NCBI RefSeq assembly: GCF_013761175.1
Contig: NZ_JACDUR010000004.1
Location: forward strand, 496,001-560,000
DNA length: 64,000 nt
Direction: 5' to 3'
Origin: Nonomuraea soli
GTDB taxonomy: Bacteria > Actinomycetota > Actinomycetes > Streptosporangiales > Streptosporangiaceae
The notes beneath the pieces are model-generated. The model was given only the letters and a program-made list of their open reading frames with translations, ran no database searches and was not told the DNA's origin. Of the stretch, positions 25,284 through 34,030 are shown piece by piece. Each line of letters begins with the position of its first letter. Within the stretch, counting starts at the first letter, position 1. A program made the translations under genes and the position numbers.

Positions 25284-25694
25284 CCGCGCCTCGCCGGTCT
25301 GCTCGCCGCCTGTGATGGTGAGCAGTGCCCGCGCGGCCTCCAGGCTGCGCGCGGACCGGATGTGGCCGGTCAGCCCGGTGCGCTCCAGCCACCCCTCGCA
25401 CACCGGCGACGGCCGCGACAACACCAGCGCCCCACCGGCCGACGTCGCCGCGCGCCACACCATGATGAGCGCGCCGAGTCCGGAGGAGTCGATGAAACCC
25501 ACCTGGGACAGATCGAGCACCACGGCGGGGACCCGATCGTCGCCGATCAACGCCAGGACCTGGTCGCGGAGCGACGTCGAGTTTCTGTAATCGACGTCGC
25601 CACTCACGTGGACGGCGAGCCACTCGCCCCGGTCCTCGATCCTCAGCCGCAGTTCGACGTCGCTGACAGGACCACTGCCTTCCAAGACGTCCAC
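25275..25694 (-). CDS. STAS-domain anti-anti-sigma factor
   Basis: 139-aa STAS protein with the phospho-site loop FIDSSGLGAL. It is convergent to, and overlaps, the cassette 1 STAS gene, so the locus encodes two possible phosphatase substrates. The annotated GTG 25694 touches a GGGAGG; TTG 25685, 8 nt after the same GGGAGG, may be the true start and would shorten the protein by 3 residues. Confidence 0.9.
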   Translation of the reverse strand: MDVLEGSGPVSDVELRLRIEDRGEWLAVHVSGDVDYRNSTSLRDQVLALIGDDRVPAVVLDLSQVGFIDSSGLGALIMVWRAATSAGGALVLSRPSPVCEGWLERTGLTGHIRSARSLEAARALLTITGGEQTGEARSA

Positions 25695-25801
25695 CTCCCT
25701 GCCCTGTCGCTACCCCGACGTCGCACGATCACTCGGATCTACGTTATCGGTCGGAGGGATGTGTGTCAGGGCACTCCACGGCCAAGAAGGAGGATCGAGC
25801 C

Positions 25802-26413
25802 ATGCCGGGCGATGATCTCTACCACCTGCTGCGCTCCTACGACCCGAGCGACGTGTCGATGCAGCGGTTCCACACCGTCTGGTGCGAGGGCATCCCGGTC
25901 GAGGAGGCCGTCTCGCTGCTCGGCGCCGACCCCGCGACGGGCACGCCGGACCGTTTCTGCGAGTGGGGGCCGGGCTCCGACGGCGACGGCGAGCAAGCCG
26001 GAGGCCTGCTCGCCGGCACTTTCGACGGCTGGACGGTGCTGATCGGCGATCACCGCTGCACCGCCGACGACGTGGTGACCGAACTCTCCCGCCGCGACCG
26101 CCGGACGCTCGCCCTCGCGTGGGACTACCACGGCGAAAGCCTGCTCAAGTACGCACGATCAGGAGAGCTGATCACGGTCCTCGACGTCTTCGACCCCGAG
26201 GACCGTTCGGGCGCCGATCCTGACGCCCTGGACGCCTGCCTGGAGGGCCTGCGCTTCGACCTCGACGAAGGCGAGCCCGCCGTCGAACCGGCGGAGGCGT
26301 TCACCTCCGCGCTGGTCGTGATCGGCAGGGTGGTGGGGCGCCCGCTCGACCGGGAGTGGCTCGACGCGCCTCACACCGGCTACGTCGTCCCCGGGTACGA
26401 GGAGTGGGTGTAG
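25802..26413 (+). CDS. DUF6461-like protein
   Basis: 203-aa acidic soluble protein. Motifs such as FHTVWCEGIPVEEAVSLLGAD and GWTVLIGDHRCTADDVVTELS fit DUF6461 as I remember it, a family common in actinomycetes and often near toxin/immunity or stress genes. No catalytic residues are recognised. ATG 25802 has AAGGAGG at ideal spacing (25788-25794), which decides the start over an upstream GTG at 25763. Function unknown. Confidence 0.82.
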   Translation: MPGDDLYHLLRSYDPSDVSMQRFHTVWCEGIPVEEAVSLLGADPATGTPDRFCEWGPGSDGDGEQAGGLLAGTFDGWTVLIGDHRCTADDVVTELSRRDRRTLALAWDYHGESLLKYARSGELITVLDVFDPEDRSGADPDALDACLEGLRFDLDEGEPAVEPAEAFTSALVVIGRVVGRPLDREWLDAPHTGYVVPGYEEWV

Positions 26414-26418
26414 CCCGC

Positions 26419-27573
26419 CTACCAGCGCAGCAGTGCCGCCACCCCGTTGTAGTCGGCCAGCCCGGCCGCCGCTTCGGGTCCCAGGACGGTGAGGGTGGCC
26501 CCGCTGTCCAGGACGGCCTCGATCATGCGCTCCCCGAGGTCGGACTCCTCGGCCCCCTCGCCCGACTCGAACAGGAACCCGTCGGCCCCCCGTACCCCGC
26601 TCCACCGTCCGGCCTCGTCCAGCAGCAGGTGCTCGACGCGTCCCTCGTTGAGCAGCGCGAGCGTCTGGTTGAGCCCCAGCGCCCCCTTGCCTCCCGACTT
26701 GGCCGTGTCGATGGCTCGCGCGACCAGGGCCTGGTCGCGCGAGACCCGGGTGGCGGCGAGTTCGCCTGACACGTGCTTGGCGACCTCGCCGGGGGCGAGG
26801 GCGTCGATGATGAGGTCGACGGTGACGGGCGTCATGGGGCGCATGGCCGCGGCCAGGACCTCGGTCACGGGCGGGGCACCGATGAGCAGGACGTCGACCC
26901 ATCCGCGCGAGCGCGCCTCGGCGGTGACCGCCGGGCCTGCGGCGTGGATCTGGCGGCGCAGGTTGTCGTCGACGCGCGACTGGAACTTGTCGGTGTGGGT
27001 GGCGACGGGCTGGGAGCCGCCGCCGGGGCCGCCGCCCGGGCCGGGGCCGCGCATGAGGCGCCAGTCCTCGGTGTCGATGTCGAACGGCTTGCGCTCGAGC
27101 TCCTCGGCCATGCCGTACCTGAAGTCGATCAGCCGGAGCCCGTCGCGCGAGACGACGACGAGGCCGGCGGGCGCGCTGGTGGCCATGGCGCTGACCAGCG
27201 GGCGCACGTAGGCGGTCGATTCGAGGGTGGCGCAGTCCTCGACGGGCACCTGGAGCGAGATCTTCCTGATGTCGGAGCGGTCGCTCACCGAGGCGAACAG
27301 GGCGCGGCCGATGCCGGGCTCGGAGGCGTCGGTGAGCTCGTGCAGCTCGGGTTCGAGGGATTCGAGCCGGTTCAGGACGGCGGTGCGACGTTCGCGGTCG
27401 GGCCAGGAGGCGATCTCCTCGCGCAGCGCGGACAGCTCGTTGCGCAGGCGGATGCCCCACGCGGGGCGCTTGGACGCCTCTTCCTGCGGGGTCGCGCAGG
27501 CGTAGAGGGACAGTACGCCGATCTGGTCCTTCATGGTCACGAGGTCGCGGAGGAAGGTCTGGTCGAAAGGCAC
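26419..27573 (-). CDS. Vms1/VLRF1-like bacterial release factor (peptidyl-tRNA hydrolase family)
   Basis: 384 aa. The order MPFDQTFLRDLVTMK..GVLSLYA, a middle LVVVSRDGLRLIDFRYG strand region, and a C-terminal eRF1-domain-3-like GALGLNQTLALLNEGRVEHLLLDE with a late GEGAEESDLGERMIEAVLDSGA matches the bacterial archaeo-eukaryotic release factor (baeRF/VLRF1) families. A Gly-rich loop ending GGGSQ near residue 205 is the likely counterpart of the GGQ/Gln loop that cleaves peptidyl-tRNA. GTG 27573 has AAGGGAG 5 nt upstream. Divergent to the Clp ATPase gene, suggesting a shared protein-quality-control role. Confidence 0.82.
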   Translation of the reverse strand: MPFDQTFLRDLVTMKDQIGVLSLYACATPQEEASKRPAWGIRLRNELSALREEIASWPDRERRTAVLNRLESLEPELHELTDASEPGIGRALFASVSDRSDIRKISLQVPVEDCATLESTAYVRPLVSAMATSAPAGLVVVSRDGLRLIDFRYGMAEELERKPFDIDTEDWRLMRGPGPGGGPGGGSQPVATHTDKFQSRVDDNLRRQIHAAGPAVTAEARSRGWVDVLLIGAPPVTEVLAAAMRPMTPVTVDLIIDALAPGEVAKHVSGELAATRVSRDQALVARAIDTAKSGGKGALGLNQTLALLNEGRVEHLLLDEAGRWSGVRGADGFLFESGEGAEESDLGERMIEAVLDSGATLTVLGPEAAAGLADYNGVAALLRW

Positions 27574-27689
27574 GTCTTCTCCCTTGGTGTCGTCCGTCTC
27601 TTCCGACCATACGAAGGAGAAATGTCCCAACCTGAGAGTTTTGCCGGATCTAGAGCCAAAGGTGGCAATGATCTGAAATCCGGAGGGCG

Positions 27690-30266
27690 ATGTCTTTCAT
27701 CATGAGTACATCACCCTTCGGGTCGTTCTTCGGTGAGGACCCCTTCCGCGGCTTCGACATGCTCGCGGGACGGCTGTTCGGAGGGGCTCAGGACTCCTGG
27801 CCGCCCAACCGGCCGGGCACGCAGCGGATCGACGTGGGCAAGCTGCTCACCGAGCAGGCCAGGGAGCTGCTGAGGCGGGCACTGGCCCTGGCGGGCTCGC
27901 GCGGCGCCGCCGACCTCGATGTACTCGACCTGCTCCAGGCCGCCGCGGGCGACCCCGCGACCAGAACGTTGCTGATGAACGCCGGGGCCAACCCCGAGAA
28001 GCTCGACGAGCTGATCAGCGCCATGATCCCCAAGGGCCCCGAGGGCGACCCGCCCACCACGCTGACCCCGGCGGCCAAGCGGGCGCTGCTCGACGCGCAG
28101 CGCATCTCGCAGGCCATGGGCGACTCCTACATCGGCCCCGAGCACCTGGTGACGGCCATGGCGGCCAACCCGGACTCGGCGGCGTCCCGGCTGCTCAAGG
28201 CCTCGGGCGTGTCGGCCAACGAGCTGCAGGAGTCGGCGCGTGACGAGCGGCAGCCGAGTAAGACGCCGACCGTCGAGGAGTACGGCAGGGACCTCACCGA
28301 GGAGGCCAGGGCCGGCAAGCTGGACCCGGTCGTCGGCCGTGAGGACGAGATCGAGCAGGCCATCGAGGTGCTCTCGCGGCGGCGCAAGAACAACCCGGTG
28401 CTGATCGGCGAGCCGGGCGTGGGCAAGACGGCGATCGTCGAGGGCATCGCCCAGCGCATCGTCAACGGCAGCGTTCCCGACACGCTCAAGGGCCGCCGGG
28501 TGATCGCGCTGGACCTGACGGGCATGGTCGCCGGGTCGAAGTACCGCGGCGAGTTCGAGGAGCGCATGAAGAAGGTGATCGACGAGATCACCGCCAACAG
28601 CCAGGACATGATCGTCTTCATCGACGAGGTGCACACCGTGGTCGGCGCGGGCGCCGTCGAGGGCGGCATGGACGCGGGCAACATGCTCAAGCCCGCCCTG
28701 GCCCGCGGCGAGCTCAACGTGGTCGCCGCCACGACGATCGACGAGTATCGCAAGAACATCGAGAAGGACGCGGCGCTGGAACGGCGCTTCCAGCCGATCC
28801 TGGTCCCCGAGCCGAGCGTCGACGACACGGTCGGCATCCTGGCCGGGCTGCGCGACCGCTACGAGGCCCACCACCAGGTCCGGCTCGCCGACGACGCGCT
28901 GGACGCCGCCGCCCGGCTGTCCGACCGCTACATCAACGACCGGTTCCTGCCCGACAAGGCGATCGACCTGATGGACCAGGCCGCGGCCAGGGTACGGCTG
29001 CGCGCGACGACGCCCGACGAGGGGGCGCGCGAGCTGGAGGAGCGGGTCGAGGAGCTGCGCAGGGACAAGGAGCAGGCGGTCAGGAGCGAGGACTACGACC
29101 GCGCCAAGCAGCTGACCGCCGAGATCGAGCGGGCGCGCGACGAACTCGAGAACGCCCGCCACGGCCACGACGACGTCCCGGAGGTCACCGCGCAGGACGT
29201 GGCCGAGGTGGTCTCGCGCCTGACCGGCATCCCGGCCAGCCAGCTCACCGAGGCCGAGCGCGAGCGCCTGCTCAAGCTGGAGGAGCACCTGCACGAGCGG
29301 GTCATCGGCCAGGACGAGGCGGTGGTCGCCGTCGCCGAGGCCGTACGGCGGGCCCGCGCGGGGCTGTCGGACCCGAACCGGCCGATCGGCAGCTTCATGT
29401 TCCTCGGCCCGACGGGCGTGGGCAAGACGGAGCTGGCCAGGGCCCTGGCCGACGCGCTGTTCGGCGGCGAGGACCACATGATCCGCATCGACATGTCCGA
29501 ATACCAGGACAAGCACACCGTCTCCCGGCTCGTGGGCGCGCCTCCCGGCTACGTCGGCTACGACGAGGCGGGCCAGCTGACCGAGGCGGTACGGCGGCGC
29601 CCGCACACCGTGGTGCTCTTCGACGAGATCGAGAAGGCCCACCCGGACGTCATGAACATCATGCTCCAGCTGCTCGACGACGGCCGCCTGACCGACGGGC
29701 AGGGCCGTACGGTCGACTTCACCAACACCGTGGTGATCATGACGAGCAACATCGGCTCCTCGCTGATCCTGATGAGCGACGCCGACACCGCCACCCTCAA
29801 GGACCAGCTCATGGACCTGCTCCAGCAGCAGCTGCGTCCGGAGCTGCTCAACCGGATCGACGAGATCATCGTCTTCCATCGCCTGGAGAAGCAGGAGATC
29901 CGCCAGATCACCGCCCTGCTGCTCGACAAGACCAGGCGGCGGCTGGCCGCCCAGGAGGTCGAGCTCAAGGTCACCGACCAGGCCATGGACTGGCTGGCCG
30001 AGCAGGGCTACAAGCCGGAGTTCGGCGCCCGTCCGCTCCGCCGTACGGTGCAGCGCGAGGTCGACAACCGGCTGTCGACCATGCTGATCAACGGCGACGT
30101 CAACCCGGGGGACCGGGTGCTGGTGGAGGCCGAGAACGGGCGGCTGACGGTGGTGGTCGACGGCAGCGGCGAGTTCGAGACCCGCGCCGGGCACCTACCG
30201 CCGTCGGAGGGTGACGATCGACTCGGAGTCGCCGTTGACGACGGAGACGGCCAGCCACAGCTGTGA
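27690..30266 (+). CDS. Clp/HSP100 ATPase (ClpB/ClpC-like)
   Basis: 858-aa double AAA+ chaperone. A Phe/Gly-rich N-terminal extension (FGSFFGEDPFRGFDML) precedes two Clp-N repeats (about 45-180). D1 has Walker A GEPGVGKT and Walker B VFIDEVH; a UVR-like segment YDRAKQLTAEIERARDELE sits in the linker; D2 has GPTGVGKT, VVLFDEIEKAHPD and the sensor region MTSNIG. The short middle segment speaks for a ClpC-like rather than a ClpB-like coiled coil; I see no ClpP-binding tripeptide with certainty. The C-terminal 24 codons overlap the convergent lipoprotein gene by 72 bp. No HspR (HAIR) operator was found upstream. Confidence 0.92.
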   Translation: MSFIMSTSPFGSFFGEDPFRGFDMLAGRLFGGAQDSWPPNRPGTQRIDVGKLLTEQARELLRRALALAGSRGAADLDVLDLLQAAAGDPATRTLLMNAGANPEKLDELISAMIPKGPEGDPPTTLTPAAKRALLDAQRISQAMGDSYIGPEHLVTAMAANPDSAASRLLKASGVSANELQESARDERQPSKTPTVEEYGRDLTEEARAGKLDPVVGREDEIEQAIEVLSRRRKNNPVLIGEPGVGKTAIVEGIAQRIVNGSVPDTLKGRRVIALDLTGMVAGSKYRGEFEERMKKVIDEITANSQDMIVFIDEVHTVVGAGAVEGGMDAGNMLKPALARGELNVVAATTIDEYRKNIEKDAALERRFQPILVPEPSVDDTVGILAGLRDRYEAHHQVRLADDALDAAARLSDRYINDRFLPDKAIDLMDQAAARVRLRATTPDEGARELEERVEELRRDKEQAVRSEDYDRAKQLTAEIERARDELENARHGHDDVPEVTAQDVAEVVSRLTGIPASQLTEAERERLLKLEEHLHERVIGQDEAVVAVAEAVRRARAGLSDPNRPIGSFMFLGPTGVGKTELARALADALFGGEDHMIRIDMSEYQDKHTVSRLVGAPPGYVGYDEAGQLTEAVRRRPHTVVLFDEIEKAHPDVMNIMLQLLDDGRLTDGQGRTVDFTNTVVIMTSNIGSSLILMSDADTATLKDQLMDLLQQQLRPELLNRIDEIIVFHRLEKQEIRQITALLLDKTRRRLAAQEVELKVTDQAMDWLAEQGYKPEFGARPLRRTVQREVDNRLSTMLINGDVNPGDRVLVEAENGRLTVVVDGSGEFETRAGHLPPSEGDDRLGVAVDDGDGQPQL

Positions 30267-31232
30267 GGTGCCGGGGACGCTGGTGATGCGCGCGCGGGTC
30301 ACCTCGCCGGGCGACGGCGTCAGCTCGCGGGTCCAGGTGCCGCCGTCCCCGTGCAGGATGACGACGTGGTTGGGGTAGGCGTCGTCGGTCGCCGCGATCC
30401 ACACCTCGCGCGGCCCCGTGGCGGTCACGCCGACCGGCTCGGCGGTGCCGCCGGGGAGCTGCGCCGGGGTCCACGCGCGGCCGTCCCAGTGCAGGGCCAG
30501 CGGCGCCCGGCCGGCCGTGCCCACCGCCCACACGTCGTCGCCGCCGTTCTGCCAGACGCCGGTCAGCTCGCCTTCCAGCAGGTCGGGCAGCGGCTGCCGG
30601 GCGAACGAGCCGTCCCGGCCGTGCCAGAGGGCGGGGCGGCCGGAGGCAGAACCCGTGACCCAGGCGTGGCCCGCGCCCGCGTCGACGGCGGTGAGCGCCA
30701 CCGTGTTGTCGTCCTGGTCGAGGACGGTGGTGAAGCGCGTGCCGTCCCACGTCGCGACGTCCGCTGCTGAGATGACGATTGCGCGGGGCCCGTCGCCGGC
30801 GACGTCACGCGGCCGGATGGGCGTCTTGATCCGGCGCCAGGCGCGCCCGTCCCAGTGCATGGCGTCCTTGTCGCCGCCCACCGCCCAGACGTTGGCCGGG
30901 CCGTCGGAGTCGATCCCGTGGAAGGACCCCGCCTGCCCGGCGGGGAGCGCGTGCCAGCGGGTGCCGTCCCAGCGGCGCAGCGTCGCGGTGACGCCGTCCT
31001 CCCAGCCGGTGTAGCCGACGGCCCAGGCGGCGCCTGGGCCCGCGGCGGTGATGTCGTGCAGGCCTCGCTCCCAGGCGTCGTCGCCGGGCAGGCCGGTCAC
31101 GCGCTCCCATCGCAGTGACAGGGGGATCTCCTCCAGCGTCGCGGCGGCGGGAGAAGGCGGGGGAGGGGGAGCGGGCTGGGAGGTGCAGCCCACCAGCACG
31201 CAGCTCAGGAGGGCGATCACCCGGCGCCTCAT
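30195..31232 (-). CDS. Beta-propeller-like lipoprotein
   Basis: 345 aa with a lipoprotein signal (lipobox LVGC near residue 17) and a proline linker. The mature part has repeated W-x-VG / HWDGRAW motifs (for example WAVGYTGWED, VWAVGGDKDAMHWDGRAW, VWAVGTAGRAPLALHWDGRAW) about every 40-50 residues, as in YCF48/PSII-assembly-like or Kelch-like propellers. It is outside the membrane; function unknown. ATG 31232 has GAGGAGG upstream and overlaps the stop of the broken upstream gene (ATGA). The 3' end overlaps the Clp gene. Confidence 0.85.
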   Translation of the reverse strand: MRRRVIALLSCVLVGCTSQPAPPPPPSPAAATLEEIPLSLRWERVTGLPGDDAWERGLHDITAAGPGAAWAVGYTGWEDGVTATLRRWDGTRWHALPAGQAGSFHGIDSDGPANVWAVGGDKDAMHWDGRAWRRIKTPIRPRDVAGDGPRAIVISAADVATWDGTRFTTVLDQDDNTVALTAVDAGAGHAWVTGSASGRPALWHGRDGSFARQPLPDLLEGELTGVWQNGGDDVWAVGTAGRAPLALHWDGRAWTPAQLPGGTAEPVGVTATGPREVWIAATDDAYPNHVVILHGDGGTWTRELTPSPGEVTRARITSVPGTSQLWLAVSVVNGDSESIVTLRRR

Positions 31233-31778
31233 CCGCTCCTCCTCATCACGAACGGGCGCTCGTTGCCGCCCACGATCCACGGGACACTGCCCGCCACGGC
31301 GAGCTCCAGTCCGTGCGACGACCCTGCTCGGGCGGCGCGCCGATCCCGCCGACCGCCCACACCTCGGACGGCCCGCGCCGGGCGATCGCGCTCAGATGGC
31401 CGTCCTGTACGGCGGGCACGGCGACTTCGGCGAACGGGGCGTCGGGGCGGGAGCGATGCCAGAGCGCGGGACGGAGCGAGCGGCACGACGTGTCCGTCCT
31501 GGTGCCCGCCAGCCACGTGTGACCGTCGCCCGACGCCACCGCCGCGACGGCGGCCGGCCGCCCGTGGGCCAGCCGCGCACCGCGCCCGTCCCACGTGGCC
31601 ACCGACAGCGCGCCGTGATCGGAGCAGACGGCCGTCACCTGCTCGCCGTCGGCGGCGAGCTCGTTCACCGGCATCCCGGCCGCAAGCAGCCACGCCGCTC
31701 TATTCCACCGTGTTCCGGCCCCGGCTCATCGGGCGAGAGGGCCAGCAGGGCGCCGGCCAGGAGCGCGGCGACTCTCAC
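31229..31778 (-). pseudogene. Frameshifted secreted propeller-like protein gene
   Basis: GTG 31778 overlaps the stop of the DeoR-type gene (GTGA) and begins a signal-peptide-like stretch MRVAALLAGALLALSP. The reading then needs a -1 shift near 31705 to continue as AAWLLAAGMPVNELAADG and through WDG and VWAVGG repeats. A second -1 shift near 31330 reaches the end SVPWIVGGNERPFVMRRSG, whose stop overlaps the next lipoprotein ATG (ATGA). The length is 550 bp; two restored bases would give 184 codons. The intact couplings at both ends show a real gene that is now broken, or two sequencing errors in GC-rich DNA. Confidence 0.75.
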
Positions 31779-32554
31779 GGCGCCGCCCTGCGCAGGTTCA
31801 CGTTCGCGGAGCGCAGCGGCGCCAGGTGTTCCTCCGGAGTTCCGGCGTCGACGATCACCAGGTCGAAGTCCGTCAGCGCCGCCAACCGGTGCACCCCCTG
31901 CTTGCCGAACTTGGTGTGGTCGATCAGCAGCACCCGCTGGTCGGCGCAGTCCATCATGGCGCGTTTGACCGCGACCGTCTCCTGCGACTGGTGGTAGCAG
32001 GAGCCGTGGGTGACCGCGGTGGTCGAGGCGAACAGGAAGTCGGCGCGCAGCGACCTGACGGCGTCGGTGGTGCGCATGCCGAGGAAGGCGTCGTAGGCGG
32101 GATAGTAGGCGCCGCCCAGGGAGATGAGGTCGATGGAGGCCTCGCCGACGAGGTGGTTGACCGCGGCCAGGAAGTTGGTGATCACGGTGAGCGGTCCGCG
32201 GGAGGGAAGCAGCGCGGCCAGGGCCAGGGCGGTGGTGCTCTCGTCGAGGATCACCGACATGCCCGGCTCGATCATGGTGACGGCCGCCTCGGCCAGGCGT
32301 TGTTTCTGCGCGGCCATGGCCTGCCTGCGGTGCCGTACGTCGCCGTGGTGGAGGGCGGAGGGCTGGGCGGTGGCACCGCCGCGCACCTTGCGCAGCCAGC
32401 CCTCGGTCTGCAGGGCGTCGATGTCGCGGTGGATGGTCATGACGCTGACGCCGAAGGCCTCGGCCAGGTCCTCCATGCGCGCGAAGCCCTCGTCGGTGAC
32501 GCGGCGGCGGATCTGGTCGCGCCGCTCGCGCGGGCCGAGAACATCACCCTCCAT
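31775..32554 (-). CDS. DeoR/GlpR-family transcriptional regulator
   Basis: 259 aa. N-terminal DeoR HTH (RRDQIRRRVTDEGFARMEDLAEAFGVSVMTIHRDIDAL, read in parts) and C-terminal sugar-phosphate-binding DeoRC domain with SVILDESTTALALAALLP, ISLGGAYYPAYDAFLG and LLIDHTKFGK. Divergent to the FGGY kinase operon 78 bp away, so it probably represses that operon and senses a phosphorylated sugar or polyol. Its stop overlaps the next (broken) gene's start. Confidence 0.92.
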   Translation of the reverse strand: MEGDVLGPRERRDQIRRRVTDEGFARMEDLAEAFGVSVMTIHRDIDALQTEGWLRKVRGGATAQPSALHHGDVRHRRQAMAAQKQRLAEAAVTMIEPGMSVILDESTTALALAALLPSRGPLTVITNFLAAVNHLVGEASIDLISLGGAYYPAYDAFLGMRTTDAVRSLRADFLFASTTAVTHGSCYHQSQETVAVKRAMMDCADQRVLLIDHTKFGKQGVHRLAALTDFDLVIVDAGTPEEHLAPLRSANVNLRRAAP

Positions 32555-32632
32555 CCGGCCAACCTAACAGGAAGCGTGTTAGATATCACGACTTATTGAC
32601 ATATCGCGGTAGGCAAGTGTTGGGTTCTTATC
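32555..32632. promoter_or_regulatory. Divergent promoter/operator region of the DeoR and sugar-kinase operon
   Basis: A 78-bp AT-rich island between the divergent genes. It has a -35-like TTGACA at 32596-32601 facing the kinase genes, and short inverted arms GATAT/ATATC (32582-32586, 32601-32605) that could form a DeoR operator. No clear -10 box is visible. Confidence 0.4.
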
Positions 32633-34030
32633 GTGAAAGGTGCGATCTGCGTCGATGCCGGCACCACGATGATCAAGGCGGTCGCCTACGACGGCGGCGG
32701 CCGCGAGACAGCGCTGGCCCGCAGGCCCACGAGGGTGACCCGGCCCGCCCCCGGCCACTCGGAACAGGACATGGACGAGGTGTGGGCGGCCGTGGTGGCC
32801 TGCGTGCGTGAGGTCGTGGCGGCCGCCGGGGCGGTCGACTTCCTGGCGATCACCGCGCAGGGCGACGGCCTGTGGCTGGTCGACGAGCGCAACCGCCCCA
32901 CAGGGCCGGCCCTCCTGTGGAACGACGGCAGGGCCGCCGCCATCGTCACCGGATGGGAGGAGCGGGGCGTGCTCGCGCGCGCCTTCCCGATCAACGGCTC
33001 GGTGACCTTCGCAGGCCTGCCCAACGCCATCCTCGCCTGGCTCGGCGAGCACGACCCGGCCAGGCTGGAACGCTCGGCCGCCGCGCTGACCTGCGGCGGC
33101 TGGATCTTCGCCAACCTCACGGGCCGCCGGGCGATCGACAGCTCCGACGCGGCGGCGCCGTTCACGGACCTGGCGACCGGCGAGTACTCCGCCGACCTCC
33201 TGACCCTGTACGGCATGAGCTGGGCACGGAGGTTGTTACCCGCCAGGATCGCCGACGAGCACCGCACCGCCCCCCTGACCACCGCCGAGCTGGGCCTGCC
33301 GCCCGGCACGCCGGTGGTGATGGCCCCCTACGACATCGCCGCCACCGCCATCGGGGTGGGCGCGACCGAGCCCGGCCAGGCCTGCGGCATCCTGGGCACC
33401 ACCCTGTGCACGGAGATCGTGACCGCCGACCCCGCTCCGGGGAGCGCGCAGGCGGGCTTCACCGTCGCGCTCGGCCTGCCACGGCGGCACCTGCGGGTCT
33501 TCCCGACGCTCGCCGGAGTCGAGGTGATCCACTGGGCCTGCACCCTGCTCGGCCTGCGCGACCCCGAGGAACTGGGTCGCAGGGCCGCGCCCGACACCAG
33601 AGGGCTGAGCTTCCTGCCTTACCTGTCACCGGCGGGGGAGCGGGCGCCGTTCCGCGATCCCGGCATCCGCGGCTCGATGCACGGCCTGACCGTGGAGCAC
33701 GGGCCCGAGCACGTGGCGCGTGCCGTCCTGGAAGGCCTGAGCCTGGTGATCCGCGACTGCCTGGAGGCGGCCGGGAGCCCGCCCGGGGAACTGCGGGTAT
33801 GCGGTGGGGGAGCGGCCAGCGAGGAGTGGACCCAGCTGATCGCCGACGCGACGGGGGTGACGGTGCTGAGGCCGGTCGACACGGAGGCGGGAGCCAGGGG
33901 CGCCTACCAGGTGGGACGCCTGCAACTGGGGCAGGAGCCGGTGGCCCCCGCCGTCAGGGACGTATGGGTGCCGCGCGGCGACCTCGACGACGCGTACGAG
34001 CGTTTCGTCAGGCTGAGGGGCGTGCGGTGA
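32633..34030 (+). CDS. FGGY-family carbohydrate kinase 1
   Basis: 465-aa sugar/polyol kinase. ATP-fold start ICVDAGTTMIKAVAYD; NDGRA motif near residue 100 in the sugar site; C-terminal FGGY signature region LRVCGGGAASEEWTQLIADATG. It transfers phosphate from ATP to a sugar or polyol. The next gene is a second FGGY kinase, overlapping by GTGA. The substrate cannot be deduced; close relatives are annotated as xylulokinase- or erythritol-kinase-like. Start GTG 32633. Confidence 0.92.
   Translation: MKGAICVDAGTTMIKAVAYDGGGRETALARRPTRVTRPAPGHSEQDMDEVWAAVVACVREVVAAAGAVDFLAITAQGDGLWLVDERNRPTGPALLWNDGRAAAIVTGWEERGVLARAFPINGSVTFAGLPNAILAWLGEHDPARLERSAAALTCGGWIFANLTGRRAIDSSDAAAPFTDLATGEYSADLLTLYGMSWARRLLPARIADEHRTAPLTTAELGLPPGTPVVMAPYDIAATAIGVGATEPGQACGILGTTLCTEIVTADPAPGSAQAGFTVALGLPRRHLRVFPTLAGVEVIHWACTLLGLRDPEELGRRAAPDTRGLSFLPYLSPAGERAPFRDPGIRGSMHGLTVEHGPEHVARAVLEGLSLVIRDCLEAAGSPPGELRVCGGGAASEEWTQLIADATGVTVLRPVDTEAGARGAYQVGRLQLGQEPVAPAVRDVWVPRGDLDDAYERFVRLRGVR

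Noticed and set aside
27574..27689. HspR/HAIR operator upstream of the Clp gene
   Set aside because: No CTTGAGT-N7-ACTCAAG-like sequence is present; only weak short inverted arms.
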